64,000 nt of DNA, from positions 121,045 through 185,044 of the forward strand of contig CAKRPO010000001.1 of assembly GCA_934378195.1 (NCBI GenBank), read 5' to 3'. This document shows, in pieces, positions 54,648 to 63,885 of this stretch (within the stretch, counting starts at the first letter, position 1; each line of letters starts with the position of its first letter). A model generated the notes under the pieces. It made no database searches and was not told where the DNA came from. It saw only the letters and a program-made list of their open reading frames with translations. Made by a program: the position numbers and the translations under genes. This stretch comes from an uncultured Blautia sp. (GTDB lineage Bacteria > Bacillota > Clostridia > Lachnospirales > Lachnospiraceae).

Positions 54648-55157
54648 ATGGATAAAGGAATGAAAACTAGATGGATCTCTCTCTACGTCGAAAACCAGGT
54701 CGGTGTACTGTCCAAAATTTCCGGACTTTTTTCTGGAAAATCCTACAATCTGGACAGTCTTACTGTAGGTACCACAGAAGATCCGACGGTCTCCAGAATG
54801 ACAATTGCTACCGTCAGCGATGACGAAACATTTGAACAGATCAAAAAGCAGCTCAACCGTATGGTAGAAGTCATTAAAGTCATTGATTTTACAGATGTTT
54901 TTGTCCGTATGAAAGAGATTCTTTATATTAAAGTAAGGAAATGTACTGCTGCAGATAAAGTAGAACTGTTTCAGATTGCAGAGACTTTCAAAGCCAGAGT
55001 CATTGACTATGGGAAAGATAGTCTTCTTCTGGAATTTGTGCAGACAGCAACCAAGAATGATGCAGTTGTCAAACTGATCAAAGAAGAATTCAAAAATATA
55101 GAAGTGGTCCGTGGCGGAAGCGTGGGCATCGAATCCATCAATATGATGGAGCGTTGA
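54648..55157 (+). CDS. ilvN: Acetolactate synthase, regulatory subunit
   Basis: Protein of 169 aa with an N-terminal ACT domain (WISLYVENQVGVLSKISGLFSGKSYNLDSL-type fold at about 9-38) and a C-terminal ALS-regulatory part. It confers valine feedback on IlvB. The start has TAGGAGG at 54634-54640 and lies 12 nt past ilvB. Confidence 0.93.
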   Translation: MDKGMKTRWISLYVENQVGVLSKISGLFSGKSYNLDSLTVGTTEDPTVSRMTIATVSDDETFEQIKKQLNRMVEVIKVIDFTDVFVRMKEILYIKVRKCTAADKVELFQIAETFKARVIDYGKDSLLLEFVQTATKNDAVVKLIKEEFKNIEVVRGGSVGIESINMMER

Positions 55158-55176
55158 TACCCAACAGGCCACAGAC

Positions 55177-56166
55177 TTAGTCGATCAGATCATTCTGAAA
55201 TCTTGAGAGATGTTCATAAGGAAGGATCAGGCGGCCGCGGTATAATCCGCAGCCGTCATTGATCAGGCTGTTATCTACCGCAGAAAACATATTCACATCC
55301 AACTTGGACAGATCCAGCCCAAGAAGCTTCATTCCTCGCTCATAAGCCTCATCGAAATAAATGCACTCACCTTTTGGTATCACATCTCTTCTTGCTCTTT
55401 CACTTTCCTGTTTTTTCTCATATCCAAGATGGTTCGCCGGTCCAATCTCCGCTATATCATCCATTGTTTTGGTCCGTAACTGTACTTCCATATAAGATCT
55501 GGAGCTATTATCATAGAATGTAATATGTAATGACTGATATTCCTCTGAATCTGTGCCATAAATATAATCTCTGTAATATGGACGAACATCCTCATTTAAA
55601 AGCGGTGAGCCACTTTCTTTGACTCCATGTGCAGACTCCGCCGTAAATCCCCGTTCTTCAAGAAAACCCGGAAGAACATTTGCAATCTGATACAGATATT
55701 TCAGTTCCTCTTCCTCTCGATTCTCTTCACTGTCCAGATGGCATCTTGGCATAGATATCACGATACGATAGGCAATAAAATCACGAAAACAACTAAGTTT
55801 GTTTTTGAGCTCTGCAAGTGGTGGATATGTACCATGCTCTGTATAATAATCATAAATATATTCTACTACATAACCGTTAAATTTCTCCTCTGCACGTATC
55901 AGTGATTTGATTCTTCCTTTAAATGTAAAGGCAAGAAATGGATATTCCTTGGACATATATTTATAAAATTCTCTGATCTGCTGAGACTGAGCTGTAAGGA
56001 AATCATTATGTTCCAGTAACTCTCTGATCAGAATCAGAAAATTGCAATGGATCATATCTACTTCATTATGTGTCTTTTTTGCTTCTTTTCGCAGATCATG
56101 AATGTAATTATGCAAAATTCGAAGAATCGTATCTCCCGAATAAAGGTAATCATTTAGTGTAATCAT
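55177..56166 (-). CDS. RelA/SpoT-domain protein, probable (p)ppGpp synthetase
   Basis: Protein of 329 aa. A central synthetase-like domain shows FKGRIKSLIRAEEKF, FRDFIAYRIVIS (ED-x-x-AYR variant), YQSLHITFYD and MEVQLRTKTMDDIAE. The hydrolase domain of long RelA proteins is absent, but the protein is longer than typical small alarmone synthetases (about 220 aa), with helical N- and C-terminal additions. I chose ATG 56166, 8 nt from AAAGGAG. It is transcribed alone, convergent with ilvN. Confidence 0.8.
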   Translation of the reverse strand: MITLNDYLYSGDTILRILHNYIHDLRKEAKKTHNEVDMIHCNFLILIRELLEHNDFLTAQSQQIREFYKYMSKEYPFLAFTFKGRIKSLIRAEEKFNGYVVEYIYDYYTEHGTYPPLAELKNKLSCFRDFIAYRIVISMPRCHLDSEENREEEELKYLYQIANVLPGFLEERGFTAESAHGVKESGSPLLNEDVRPYYRDYIYGTDSEEYQSLHITFYDNSSRSYMEVQLRTKTMDDIAEIGPANHLGYEKKQESERARRDVIPKGECIYFDEAYERGMKLLGLDLSKLDVNMFSAVDNSLINDGCGLYRGRLILPYEHLSRFQNDLID

Positions 56167-56300
56167 AAACATTTCTCCTTTGCCCATATTTTACCAGAAA
56201 CTGACATATTATCAAGCATTATGTTTACAGCAGCTTGACTTTTTCCAGCTTATAAGGATAAAATAAAAAAATATTTATAACGACGAAAGGATCATAGATT

Positions 56301-56972
56301 ATGGATGGGCTTCAATTCGAACACCGCTGTGCAGAATTATTGAGATATCGTGGATTTCACAAAGTCACTGTGACCAAAGGCAGTGGTGACCAGGGTATTG
56401 ATATCCTTGCGCAAAAGAATGGAACAAAATATGGTATCCAGTGCAAATACTATTCTTATCCCGTTGGCAACAAAGCAATACAGGAGGCCTATGCCGGTGC
56501 CGACTTTTATGACTGCGATACCGCAATGGTCATGACCAACAGTACATTCACCCGACAGGCCAGAGAGCTGGCAGAAAAACTGGATGTAGAACTATGGGAA
56601 CGCTGTTCTCCCAATGGCAGTTCCTCTTTTATTTCCAAGATCATGCGTATCTTCAACATTTTTTTTCTGCTCTGCGGTATTGGTCTGTGTATATCTGCCA
56701 GACTTCTGAATTTTCCTGCGGGAACGATCACAAACTATATGAGTCTGCTGCTCCTGATCCTTGCTGCTTTATCCGGACTGCTTGGCTGGAATCATTTTCT
56801 GCCCTGTATTCTTTCCGGTATGTTGTATGTAGGATTCTTTTTGTCAGCATTACTCCCTGAAGTTCTGACTTCAAACTCCAACTGGTATGGTCTACTGATG
56901 CTGTTGCCTTCTTTCATCACGATTGGACATGCTTTATATGCAAGATTTCGCAATCAGGAACCTGATCAGTAA
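56301..56972 (+). CDS. Membrane-anchored Mrr-like nuclease
   Basis: Protein of 223 aa. Residues 1-100 form a restriction-endonuclease (Mrr_cat) fold: Glu7, Asp34 in GDQGIDI, and Gln47-x-Lys49 in IQCKYY. The C-terminal half has about four TM helices (115-133, 147-162, 168-186, 196-214). Such REase-TM proteins are widespread and some act in phage defence or DNA quality control; the role here is unknown. The ATG has AAAGGATC upstream. Its end overlaps the convergent flavin oxidoreductase gene by 7 nt. Confidence 0.85.
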   Translation: MDGLQFEHRCAELLRYRGFHKVTVTKGSGDQGIDILAQKNGTKYGIQCKYYSYPVGNKAIQEAYAGADFYDCDTAMVMTNSTFTRQARELAEKLDVELWERCSPNGSSSFISKIMRIFNIFFLLCGIGLCISARLLNFPAGTITNYMSLLLLILAALSGLLGWNHFLPCILSGMLYVGFFLSALLPEVLTSNSNWYGLLMLLPSFITIGHALYARFRNQEPDQ

Positions 56973-58039
56973 CATAACTCCTGCATCAGGTCATGAACTG
57001 TCGTCATCTCATGAATGCGGCAAACATTCTCACCACAAAACACAAGACCATTTTCTATATCACCTCTAACCGCATCGATCAGCGCTTTTGTAATACAGTA
57101 CGGCACTGATCGAGGGTCACATTTTTCCAGGCAGTTATAGCACTTTCGAATCGGCTTTCTCCCCATTTCCAATCCCTTTATAAATTCATTTCGCAGTGCT
57201 CTTCCCGGCATTCCCACCGGACTCTGAATGATCTGTATATCTTTTTTGTCTGCACGAATATAAGCCTGTTTATAGGCTTCCGACGCATCACACTCTTCTG
57301 TCGCCACAAACCTGCTGGCAATCTGTACTCCATCCGCTCCCAGTTCAATTGCATGGTCGATATCCGCTCTGTCAAAGATTCCACCTGCAACGATCACAGG
57401 AATTTTGGTGTCAAACTGCTCCTCATAAAATTCTTTGCAGGCAATGATCTCTTTAATCTCTTCATCATAATCCAGTGCCCCTATGTCTTCCAGCTGTTCC
57501 CGGGAAAATCCCAGGTGTCCCCCTGCTTTCGGCCCCTCAATCACAATAAAATCTGCTGTACGGTTATAACGATGTGCCCACATTTTTAAAATAAGCTGTG
57601 CAGCTCTTCTGGATGAAACGATAGGAGCAATCTTCGTCCGGCTTTCTCCTACCAGCTTTGGAAGATCCATTGGAAGTCCGGCCCCGCTGATAATTACGTC
57701 AGCACCTGCTCTGACTGCTTCCTGCACATGCTCTTTATAGTGTTTTAATGCCACCATGATATTTACTCCAACAAGGCCTTTTCCTCCTGCAATTTCTTTT
57801 GCCCGTTGAATATGTTTTCTGATTGCAATGCGGTTACACTCTGCCTGATCCTGTTCAAATCCTTCCTCGTCATAGCCAATCTGCGCCGTAGAAATGATTC
57901 CGATGCCTCCCTCAGCTGCAACAGCCCCCGCAAGACTGCTTCGGCTGACTCCGACACCCATCCCCCCCTGGATGATCGGTCTATCTGCTGTCAGCTCTCC
58001 AATCTGAAGTGGTTTTAGCGTTTTTCTATCTGAATTCAT
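56966..58039 (-). CDS. NAD(P)H-dependent flavin oxidoreductase (NMO/FabK-like)
   Basis: FMN TIM-barrel protein of 357 aa. The FMN-site segments are RPIIQGGMGVGVSRSSLAGAV near residue 20, ISGAGLPMDLP, EGPKAGGHLGF and VAGGIFDRADIDHAIELGADGVQIASRF. It contains a C-terminal Cys-rich stretch (KCYNCLEKCDPRSVPYC) not found in classic nitronate monooxygenases. Candidates are nitronate monooxygenase or an enoyl-ACP-reductase relative. No fatty-acid genes are nearby. Confidence 0.85.
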   Translation of the reverse strand: MNSDRKTLKPLQIGELTADRPIIQGGMGVGVSRSSLAGAVAAEGGIGIISTAQIGYDEEGFEQDQAECNRIAIRKHIQRAKEIAGGKGLVGVNIMVALKHYKEHVQEAVRAGADVIISGAGLPMDLPKLVGESRTKIAPIVSSRRAAQLILKMWAHRYNRTADFIVIEGPKAGGHLGFSREQLEDIGALDYDEEIKEIIACKEFYEEQFDTKIPVIVAGGIFDRADIDHAIELGADGVQIASRFVATEECDASEAYKQAYIRADKKDIQIIQSPVGMPGRALRNEFIKGLEMGRKPIRKCYNCLEKCDPRSVPYCITKALIDAVRGDIENGLVFCGENVCRIHEMTTVHDLMQELCY

Positions 58040-58193
58040 TATTTTTTCTCCTTGAATTTATTTTGAACATCAAACTATTTGATAGTATAAACCGTTTTGT
58101 TATTCATGTCAATGTATTCTTGATTTATTTTCTTTGTCATGTAGTTTTCAATACTACATTTGTTTTGACCATTACAGACTACTGTCCCATAAC

Positions 58194-58221
58194 AAAAAAG
58201 GAAAGACCTTTCAGTCTTTCC
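58194..58221 (-). terminator. Terminator after the MATE gene
   Basis: On the minus strand GGAAAGAC pairs with GTCTTTCC (58221-58214 with 58207-58200), followed by T6 (58199-58194). It overlaps the last codons. Confidence 0.85.
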
Positions 58222-59575
58222 CATTCGTTCCAAAAACTTTTTTCATATGTACATTCATAATATAGTAATACATAACAAGCAACAATCCACCTGCCAGTAC
58301 CCACGCTGCCGGTCCTGCAAGACAGACACCTGTATAACTTCGCATCTGGCCTGCGATCACAGCGACCACGCCACGTCCGATCAGTTCCGCCACACCTGCC
58401 ATCATCGGAAGAAGTCCGTAACCCAGACCCTGAATTCCATTTCGATAGATATTGACTACGGCAAGTGGAATAAAGAAAATTCCAATACATTTCAGATAAA
58501 TGTCCACAGAACTCATTATCACATTAACATCCTCTGAAACAAACAGATACGTCATGAACTTTCCTGCAGTCATGATAAATGCAGCCGCAGCAACGGAATA
58601 TACAGCTCCAATGATCGTACAGGCCTTAAATCCCTCACGGATTCGTTTCACAGAACCTGCTCCCATATTCTGAGCACCATAAGTCGCCATAGTCGTTCCC
58701 ATCGCCACATATGCCTGCGTCACAACCTGCTCAATCTTACCTGCTGCTGTATAAGCAGCTACTAATGTGGAACCCAGAATATTCAGTGATGACTGCACCA
58801 TCATCGTTCCAATCGCGGTAATCGAATACTGGAGTGCCATAGGAATTCCAATTCGAAGCTGAATACCATAGATTGTCTTTCCAACATGAAGATTCTCCCG
58901 TTTCAGGTGAAGTACCGGTACTTTTGCAATAATATAAAGCAGACAAAGAACACCTGATGCCCCCTGTGCAATCACAGTCGCTACTGCTGCACCTTTGGCT
59001 CCCATATGGAATCCAATGATAAATACCAGATCCAGAAAGATATTCAGCAAAGCACTGATGATCAGGAAATATAACGGCAGTTTACTGTTTCCAAGTGCCC
59101 GCAGGATACTGGACAAAAGATTGTACAGCATCTGTGCCAGAATTCCGCCACTGACGATCATAATATACGCATATGCATCTGCAAAAATATCGGATGGAGT
59201 ATTCATGAGTGTCAGCAATGGTTTCATAAATACCATAAATAATACTGTCAGCAGTGCGCCGATCACAAACGATAGGACACCTGCTCCGACAACTGTCTTT
59301 CGCATGCCCTCCATATCACCGGCACCAAACTTCTGTGCCGTAAGAACTGTAAATCCGGCAGTCATTCCAACTACAAATCCATAGATCAGAAACATGATCG
59401 TACCGGTGCTTCCAACAGCTGCCAATGCTTTATTTCCCACAAACTTACCAACGATCACGGCATCTGCCATATTATAAAACTGCTGAAAAACATTTCCAAG
59501 AAAAATCGGAAGCGTAAAGCTCAAGATAATCTTCATTGGATTTCCGACAGTCATATCATTTTGTGCTGATTTCAT
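58211..59575 (-). CDS. MATE-family efflux transporter
   Basis: Transporter of 454 aa with 12 TM helices in two repeats. MATE signatures include PIFLGNVFQQFYNMADAVIVG near residue 24 and GGYGIQLRIGIPMALQYS-like second-half motifs. It exports drugs or metabolites in exchange for Na+ or H+. The substrate is unknown, and no regulator is adjacent. Confidence 0.92.
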   Translation of the reverse strand: MKSAQNDMTVGNPMKIILSFTLPIFLGNVFQQFYNMADAVIVGKFVGNKALAAVGSTGTIMFLIYGFVVGMTAGFTVLTAQKFGAGDMEGMRKTVVGAGVLSFVIGALLTVLFMVFMKPLLTLMNTPSDIFADAYAYIMIVSGGILAQMLYNLLSSILRALGNSKLPLYFLIISALLNIFLDLVFIIGFHMGAKGAAVATVIAQGASGVLCLLYIIAKVPVLHLKRENLHVGKTIYGIQLRIGIPMALQYSITAIGTMMVQSSLNILGSTLVAAYTAAGKIEQVVTQAYVAMGTTMATYGAQNMGAGSVKRIREGFKACTIIGAVYSVAAAAFIMTAGKFMTYLFVSEDVNVIMSSVDIYLKCIGIFFIPLAVVNIYRNGIQGLGYGLLPMMAGVAELIGRGVVAVIAGQMRSYTGVCLAGPAAWVLAGGLLLVMYYYIMNVHMKKVFGTNGKD

Positions 59576-59671
59576 ATCCGTTCACTCCTACATTTTTTGT
59601 AAACGACTGAATTATACACTTGTTTATCACTTTCGTAAAGACACTTTTTCCAAAATTATATATAGAAGTTT

Positions 59672-60250
59672 TTAATGTTTCAGAAGCAGATCTGCCTTAT
59701 TTATAAGTTTTGTATATACGTGTTCCACAAACCACGGTTCCGTAGATTTCTGTAATGCTTCTTTCGGAGCAAACCAGGCTACTCCACTGTTTTCATCTGC
59801 CTTTATGGAAACCGCTTCCTCTGAATCAGCTTCCATAAGAAAGGTAATATTCAAATGCAGATGGCTGGATACATATCGGCCTTTTTTGAAATGTCCATCT
59901 ACGGTAAGAGATTCTATAGAAAAAATATCTTCTGACACAGGATGTACACTGGTGATACCTGCTTCTTCCTGTACCTCACGAACAGCAACTGCCAGAAGAT
60001 CCGTCTCTCCATCTGCATGTCCACCCAGCCATGACCAGGAATCATAGATATTATGATATACCATAAGGACTTTACTTCTGTCCTTATTTACTACCCATGC
60101 AGAAGCTGTCATATGCGCCACAACATTTTCTCTGGAAAATGCATTCTTATGTTTCATGATCCAGTCAAGGATCAGAACCTTATCCCATTTCTCCTGTTCA
60201 TTAAATGGTTTATAATTTTGTATCTTCTCCATCAGTTCTTCACGTGTCAT
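59672..60250 (-). CDS. Nudix hydrolase
   Basis: Protein of 192 aa. A complete Nudix box GGHADGETDLLAVAVREVQEEAG-type is present: Gly, five residues, Glu, seven residues, REVQEEAG. An N-terminal helical region of about 70 residues precedes it. The substrate is not predictable. I chose ATG 60250 with GGAGAG 8 nt upstream. The in-frame ATG at 60331 would overlap the SDR gene. Confidence 0.88.
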   Translation of the reverse strand: MTREELMEKIQNYKPFNEQEKWDKVLILDWIMKHKNAFSRENVVAHMTASAWVVNKDRSKVLMVYHNIYDSWSWLGGHADGETDLLAVAVREVQEEAGITSVHPVSEDIFSIESLTVDGHFKKGRYVSSHLHLNITFLMEADSEEAVSIKADENSGVAWFAPKEALQKSTEPWFVEHVYTKLINKADLLLKH

Positions 60251-60284
60251 CAAATATTCTCTCCATGCTTTCGTATCATTATAA

Positions 60285-60941
60285 CTATTCTTCAGGCCAT
60301 ACAAAATGCGCGTTTCCTGCTTCCAATCCATCGATCAGAATATTCTGCCCGGTACAGAAACGATTTGTCACTGTCATAAAATATGTCCAGTCTGCTGCCT
60401 CTTCCACTGTCATCCACCGCTTCAGTGGTGTCTGCTCCATAATTTCATTCCACAGCTTCTCATCCTCCATGACCGGTCGATTCAGTTCTGTCAGAACGCC
60501 ACCAAAATCAAGGCTGTTACAGGTTGCGCCATATTTTGCAATCCGAAGCGCGACATTTTTCGTATACGAAAGGACTCCTCCTTTACTCGCCACATATTCC
60601 GGAAATTCCGAACCATTATGCCCGCTGGCAGAACCAATCATGAGCACTGCCCGGATTCCCGGATGAATTCCATATTTTTCAGTAATATGGATTGTTCCTT
60701 TCAGATTGATATCTATATCCTCTTCATTCTGCACTCCGGCATTGTTGATTACAATATCAAAAGGCTCCAGTTCCGGGTAATGCACTTTATCACGAATATC
60801 CATACTGATATGTGTATAACAATTATGCTGGATGTTCGATTCTTTGCGGTCAATACCTGTAACATAATGCCCTTCCTTTAGAAACTTATCTGCTATTCCC
60901 TTCCCAATACCAGAACTTGTCCCTGTGATTAATACTCTCAT
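60285..60941 (-). CDS. SDR-family oxidoreductase
   Basis: Short-chain dehydrogenase of 218 aa. The NAD(P) motif TGTSSGIGKGIA is at residues 7-18, the NNAG motif in IVINNAGVQ, the catalytic Ser in IGSASGHN, and Tyr-x3-Lys in EYVASKGG. It is shorter than the usual 250 aa. The substrate is unknown. It lies directly upstream of the Nudix gene on the same strand. Confidence 0.88.
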   Translation of the reverse strand: MRVLITGTSSGIGKGIADKFLKEGHYVTGIDRKESNIQHNCYTHISMDIRDKVHYPELEPFDIVINNAGVQNEEDIDINLKGTIHITEKYGIHPGIRAVLMIGSASGHNGSEFPEYVASKGGVLSYTKNVALRIAKYGATCNSLDFGGVLTELNRPVMEDEKLWNEIMEQTPLKRWMTVEEAADWTYFMTVTNRFCTGQNILIDGLEAGNAHFVWPEE

Positions 60942-61033
60942 ACCAGAATCCTCCCTGTCTGTTTTGCGACCTGTTAAAATTTTTGTTTATATAAGCTATA
61001 TATTAGCACATGTAACATACTTTATAAATGCAC

Positions 61034-61078
61034 AAAAACAGGACCCTGCAGAGTTTTCTCACTCTACAAAATCCTGTT
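61034..61078 (-). terminator. Terminator of the SsuABC-type operon
   Basis: On the minus strand AACAGGA (61078-61072) pairs with TCCTGTT (61043-61037), with an inner GAGT/ACTC helix, followed by T-rich TTTTTG. Confidence 0.75.
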
Positions 61079-61092
61079 ATCTACTCTTTCAT

Positions 61093-62061
61093 TTATTTTA
61101 CCAGTTCGAAGAAATCTGTCAGATCATCTGTCTCGCATTCTCCTTTTTCTTTCCAGAAATCCGCCATTTTCTGACTGATTGCATAAATAGAATCGTCATT
61201 GCTTTCATCATTCAACTTTTTATTATCATCTTTTCCAAAGAATTTCAATCCTTCAACATCACTCGCTACATCTTCTGCTGTTACTTCTTCAAAACCACTT
61301 GCCATCTCTTCGTATGCCTGATCCGGATTTTCATTCAGGAAATCAACCGCCTTGTACCATGCATTCTCCACTGCTTCTACTACATCTGGATTTTCTTTTG
61401 CGTAATCCGAATTCACAACCAGTGAATCCAAGATCGTATCCGGATAATCTGCACTGGTAACCAGTGCATGCGCTCCATCCACGCTCTCCAGTGCCTCAGA
61501 AAGTTCCGGTTCCCACATGATTGCCGCATCTACTGAACCGCTCATAAAAGCCAGACCCGCTTCTGTTGTATCTCCCATATCAATCACATTAATGTCATCT
61601 TCTGTCAAACTGCTTTCATTTTCCAGCGCTGTCAGGAAGAAATAATAGGAAGAAGCCGACTTATCAAGGGCAACCTTTTTTCCGGCAAGATCATCCAGCG
61701 TCTTAATATCCGCAGTCGCTACCAGTCCGTCTGCTCCTTCTGATGCATCCATAGTAAGAACAAAATCACTTGTGGCTCCATTTGCATACATTTTGATGTT
61801 CGGATCCTGCGCAGTTGCCAGAAACTGCACACTTCCCTTTGTGATCAGAGCTGCATATGTTGATTCATCTTCGATCACCTGAATATCTACATTTAATCCG
61901 GCATCCTTGAAATAGCCTTCCTGCTGTGCAATAAACATAGGTGAATAGCCTGTCCAGGTACAGAAAGCCATCGTTACATCTTTGGTGTCTCCTGCCATAA
62001 CCGTCAACGGACTTACCATCAGTGCCAGTGGTAACGCCATCATTACTTTCCATTTTTTCAT
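61093..62061 (-). CDS. ABC substrate-binding protein (SsuA/TauA/NMT1 type)
   Basis: Extracytoplasmic binding protein of 322 aa. A signal peptide (about 1-23) ends in VMA-GD, with no lipobox Cys, unusual for a Gram-positive binding protein. The mature part begins with the NMT1/SsuA pattern TGYSPMFIAQQEGYFKDAGL and has a highly acidic C-terminal third. The family binds sulfonates, nitrate, taurine or pyrimidine thiamine precursors; the substrate here is open. It follows the ATPase and permease genes in one operon. Confidence 0.87.
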   Translation of the reverse strand: MKKWKVMMALPLALMVSPLTVMAGDTKDVTMAFCTWTGYSPMFIAQQEGYFKDAGLNVDIQVIEDESTYAALITKGSVQFLATAQDPNIKMYANGATSDFVLTMDASEGADGLVATADIKTLDDLAGKKVALDKSASSYYFFLTALENESSLTEDDINVIDMGDTTEAGLAFMSGSVDAAIMWEPELSEALESVDGAHALVTSADYPDTILDSLVVNSDYAKENPDVVEAVENAWYKAVDFLNENPDQAYEEMASGFEEVTAEDVASDVEGLKFFGKDDNKKLNDESNDDSIYAISQKMADFWKEKGECETDDLTDFFELVK

Positions 62062-62101
62062 AATATTTTCCTCCTCGCAAAACTTTTATTTGCAATAAAT
62101 G

Positions 62102-62890
62102 TTATTTATCCAGAGCTGCATCCTGACTTTCCTGCCAGAGCATATCCATGATCTTTTTCTTAGTTTCCAGAAATTCCGGCAAAATCAGAGAATTGTGATT
62201 TCTCTCACCCGGAATATCCACCGTAATCGCATCCCGAACCGTTCCTGGTCGTCTGCTCATAACATAGATCCGTTCTCCAAGAAGTACCGCTTCATCAATG
62301 TCATGTGTGATAAACAGAATTGTCGTTCCGGTTCTGCGACTGATATCAGCAAGCAGTTCCTGCATAACCACTCTGGTCTGGGCATCCAACGCTCCAAACG
62401 GCTCATCCATCAAAAGAACCTCTGGTTCATTCGCCAGTGTTCTTGCAATTGCTACTCGCTGTTTCATTCCACCGGAAAGCTGTCTTGGAAGAGCATCTTC
62501 AAATCCCTCCAGCCCTACCAGTCGGATGTATTTCTTTGCGTGTTCTGCTCTCTCGGCCGCAGAAACTTTTTTCATTTTTAATCCAAATTCTACGTTTTTC
62601 TGCACACTCAGCCACGGAAAAAGGCTATATCCCTGAAATACCATTCCCCGGTCTGCCCCTGGTCCACTTACTGCTCTTCCATCCAAAAGCACTTCCCCGG
62701 AAGATGCTTCATCCAGTCCACCGATGATATTGATCAGTGACGTCTTTCCACAACCGGAAGGTCCTACGATCATTACGAACTCAGATTCTTTTACTTCCAG
62801 ATTCACATCCTTCAATGCTACAACTTCTCTACCGTTATCCTCGTATATTTTAGAAAGACCGCGTACCTGTAATTTGATTTTACTGTCCAT
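62102..62890 (-). CDS. ABC importer ATPase (SsuB/TauB type)
   Basis: ATPase of 262 aa with Walker A VGPSGCGKTSLINII, the Q-loop in MVFQGYSLFPWL, signature LSGGMKQRVAIAR, Walker B VLLMDEPFGALD and H-loop THDIDEAV. The sequence is typical of nitrate/sulfonate/taurine importers. It energises uptake with the neighbouring permease and binding protein. Confidence 0.93.
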   Translation of the reverse strand: MDSKIKLQVRGLSKIYEDNGREVVALKDVNLEVKESEFVMIVGPSGCGKTSLINIIGGLDEASSGEVLLDGRAVSGPGADRGMVFQGYSLFPWLSVQKNVEFGLKMKKVSAAERAEHAKKYIRLVGLEGFEDALPRQLSGGMKQRVAIARTLANEPEVLLMDEPFGALDAQTRVVMQELLADISRRTGTTILFITHDIDEAVLLGERIYVMSRRPGTVRDAITVDIPGERNHNSLILPEFLETKKKIMDMLWQESQDAALDK

Positions 62891-62902
62891 AATCGTCTCC
62901 TT

Positions 62903-63685
62903 TTACTTTTTGTCCCCTAATCTCTCCTGCCACGGAGCAACAATTCTGGTCAGAATCCGAAAGATCCAGTCTGTGATCAGTCCAATAAGTCCAATCAGAA
63001 TCAGACCTGCAAAAATAGTATCTGTTGCCAGATATCTCTGGGATTTCAAAATCATATAGCCAAGTCCATTACTTGCAGCAACCATTTCTGCAACTACCAG
63101 ATAAGTCCATGCCCAGCCGATCGTCAGTCTGAAATCATCCATCAGTCCCGGAAGTGCTGCAGGAAAAATAACTTCTTTGTATATCTGCCACTTGCTGGCT
63201 CCCAGAGTTTTCGCTGCATTTATCATATTTCGATCCACGCCGGATACTGTGTCGCATACCATCAACACCAGCTGAAAAAATGTTCCGAGGAATATAATTG
63301 TATATTTTTGCGTTTCGTCAATTCCCAGATAAAGAAGTGTAAGGGGTACCAGGGCTACGACCGGCAAATATCTTGCAAATTCAATGATTGGCTGAATAAA
63401 TGCACAGAACTTTCTTGAATTGGCCATCAGCATTCCTACCGGAAGTGCCACGATCACAGACCAGATCCATCCTACCAGGACTCTGGCTGTAGATTCCCAA
63501 CAATTCGCCCACAAAGAACCATCTTTCGCCATTTCTATGATTTTCTTTCCCACTTCTGTAGGACTTGGTAAAAACAGATCACTGACCAGTCCTCCATAAG
63601 TTGCGATACACCAGAATCCAATGATCAGCGCAAAACAGATGCCTGATAAAATTTTTCCATTATCTTTTGCTACGTTTTTTTTCAT
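62903..63685 (-). CDS. ABC importer permease (SsuC/TauC type)
   Basis: Membrane protein of 260 aa with six TM helices. The ATPase-contact loop INAAKTLGASKWQIYKEVIFP (EAA motif) is clear. I chose ATG 63685, 7 nt from AAAGGA; the more upstream ATGs have no spacing-compatible site. It heads the operon permease-ATPase-binding protein. Confidence 0.92.
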   Translation of the reverse strand: MKKNVAKDNGKILSGICFALIIGFWCIATYGGLVSDLFLPSPTEVGKKIIEMAKDGSLWANCWESTARVLVGWIWSVIVALPVGMLMANSRKFCAFIQPIIEFARYLPVVALVPLTLLYLGIDETQKYTIIFLGTFFQLVLMVCDTVSGVDRNMINAAKTLGASKWQIYKEVIFPAALPGLMDDFRLTIGWAWTYLVVAEMVAASNGLGYMILKSQRYLATDTIFAGLILIGLIGLITDWIFRILTRIVAPWQERLGDKK

Positions 63686-63743
63686 GTCCATTTCCTTTTT
63701 TCTTTTTCGCTTTACCATGCTACCATGGTGCAATATCGATATA

Positions 63744-63885
63744 TTAACTTATATTTATGCAAAATGCAAGTATTTTTTGCAGTAAATTTGTAACTAATAT
63801 ATCCTTAAAACCAAATTTCTTATACATCTCAACCTTATCCGGAAGGCAGGTCAGAATCAACTTCTTTCTTCCACAGGCCATTGTA
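63744..63885 (-). pseudogene. C-terminal fragment of a GNAT acetyltransferase
   Basis: On the minus strand the frame ending at 63744 reads GRKKLILTCLPDKVEMYKKF followed by GFKDI, the typical C-terminal Y-x-K-x-GF region of GNAT enzymes. The residues before it (upstream of about 63885) do not look like GNAT, so the gene seems broken or fused. It lies just upstream of the permease gene at the window edge. Confidence 0.4.
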
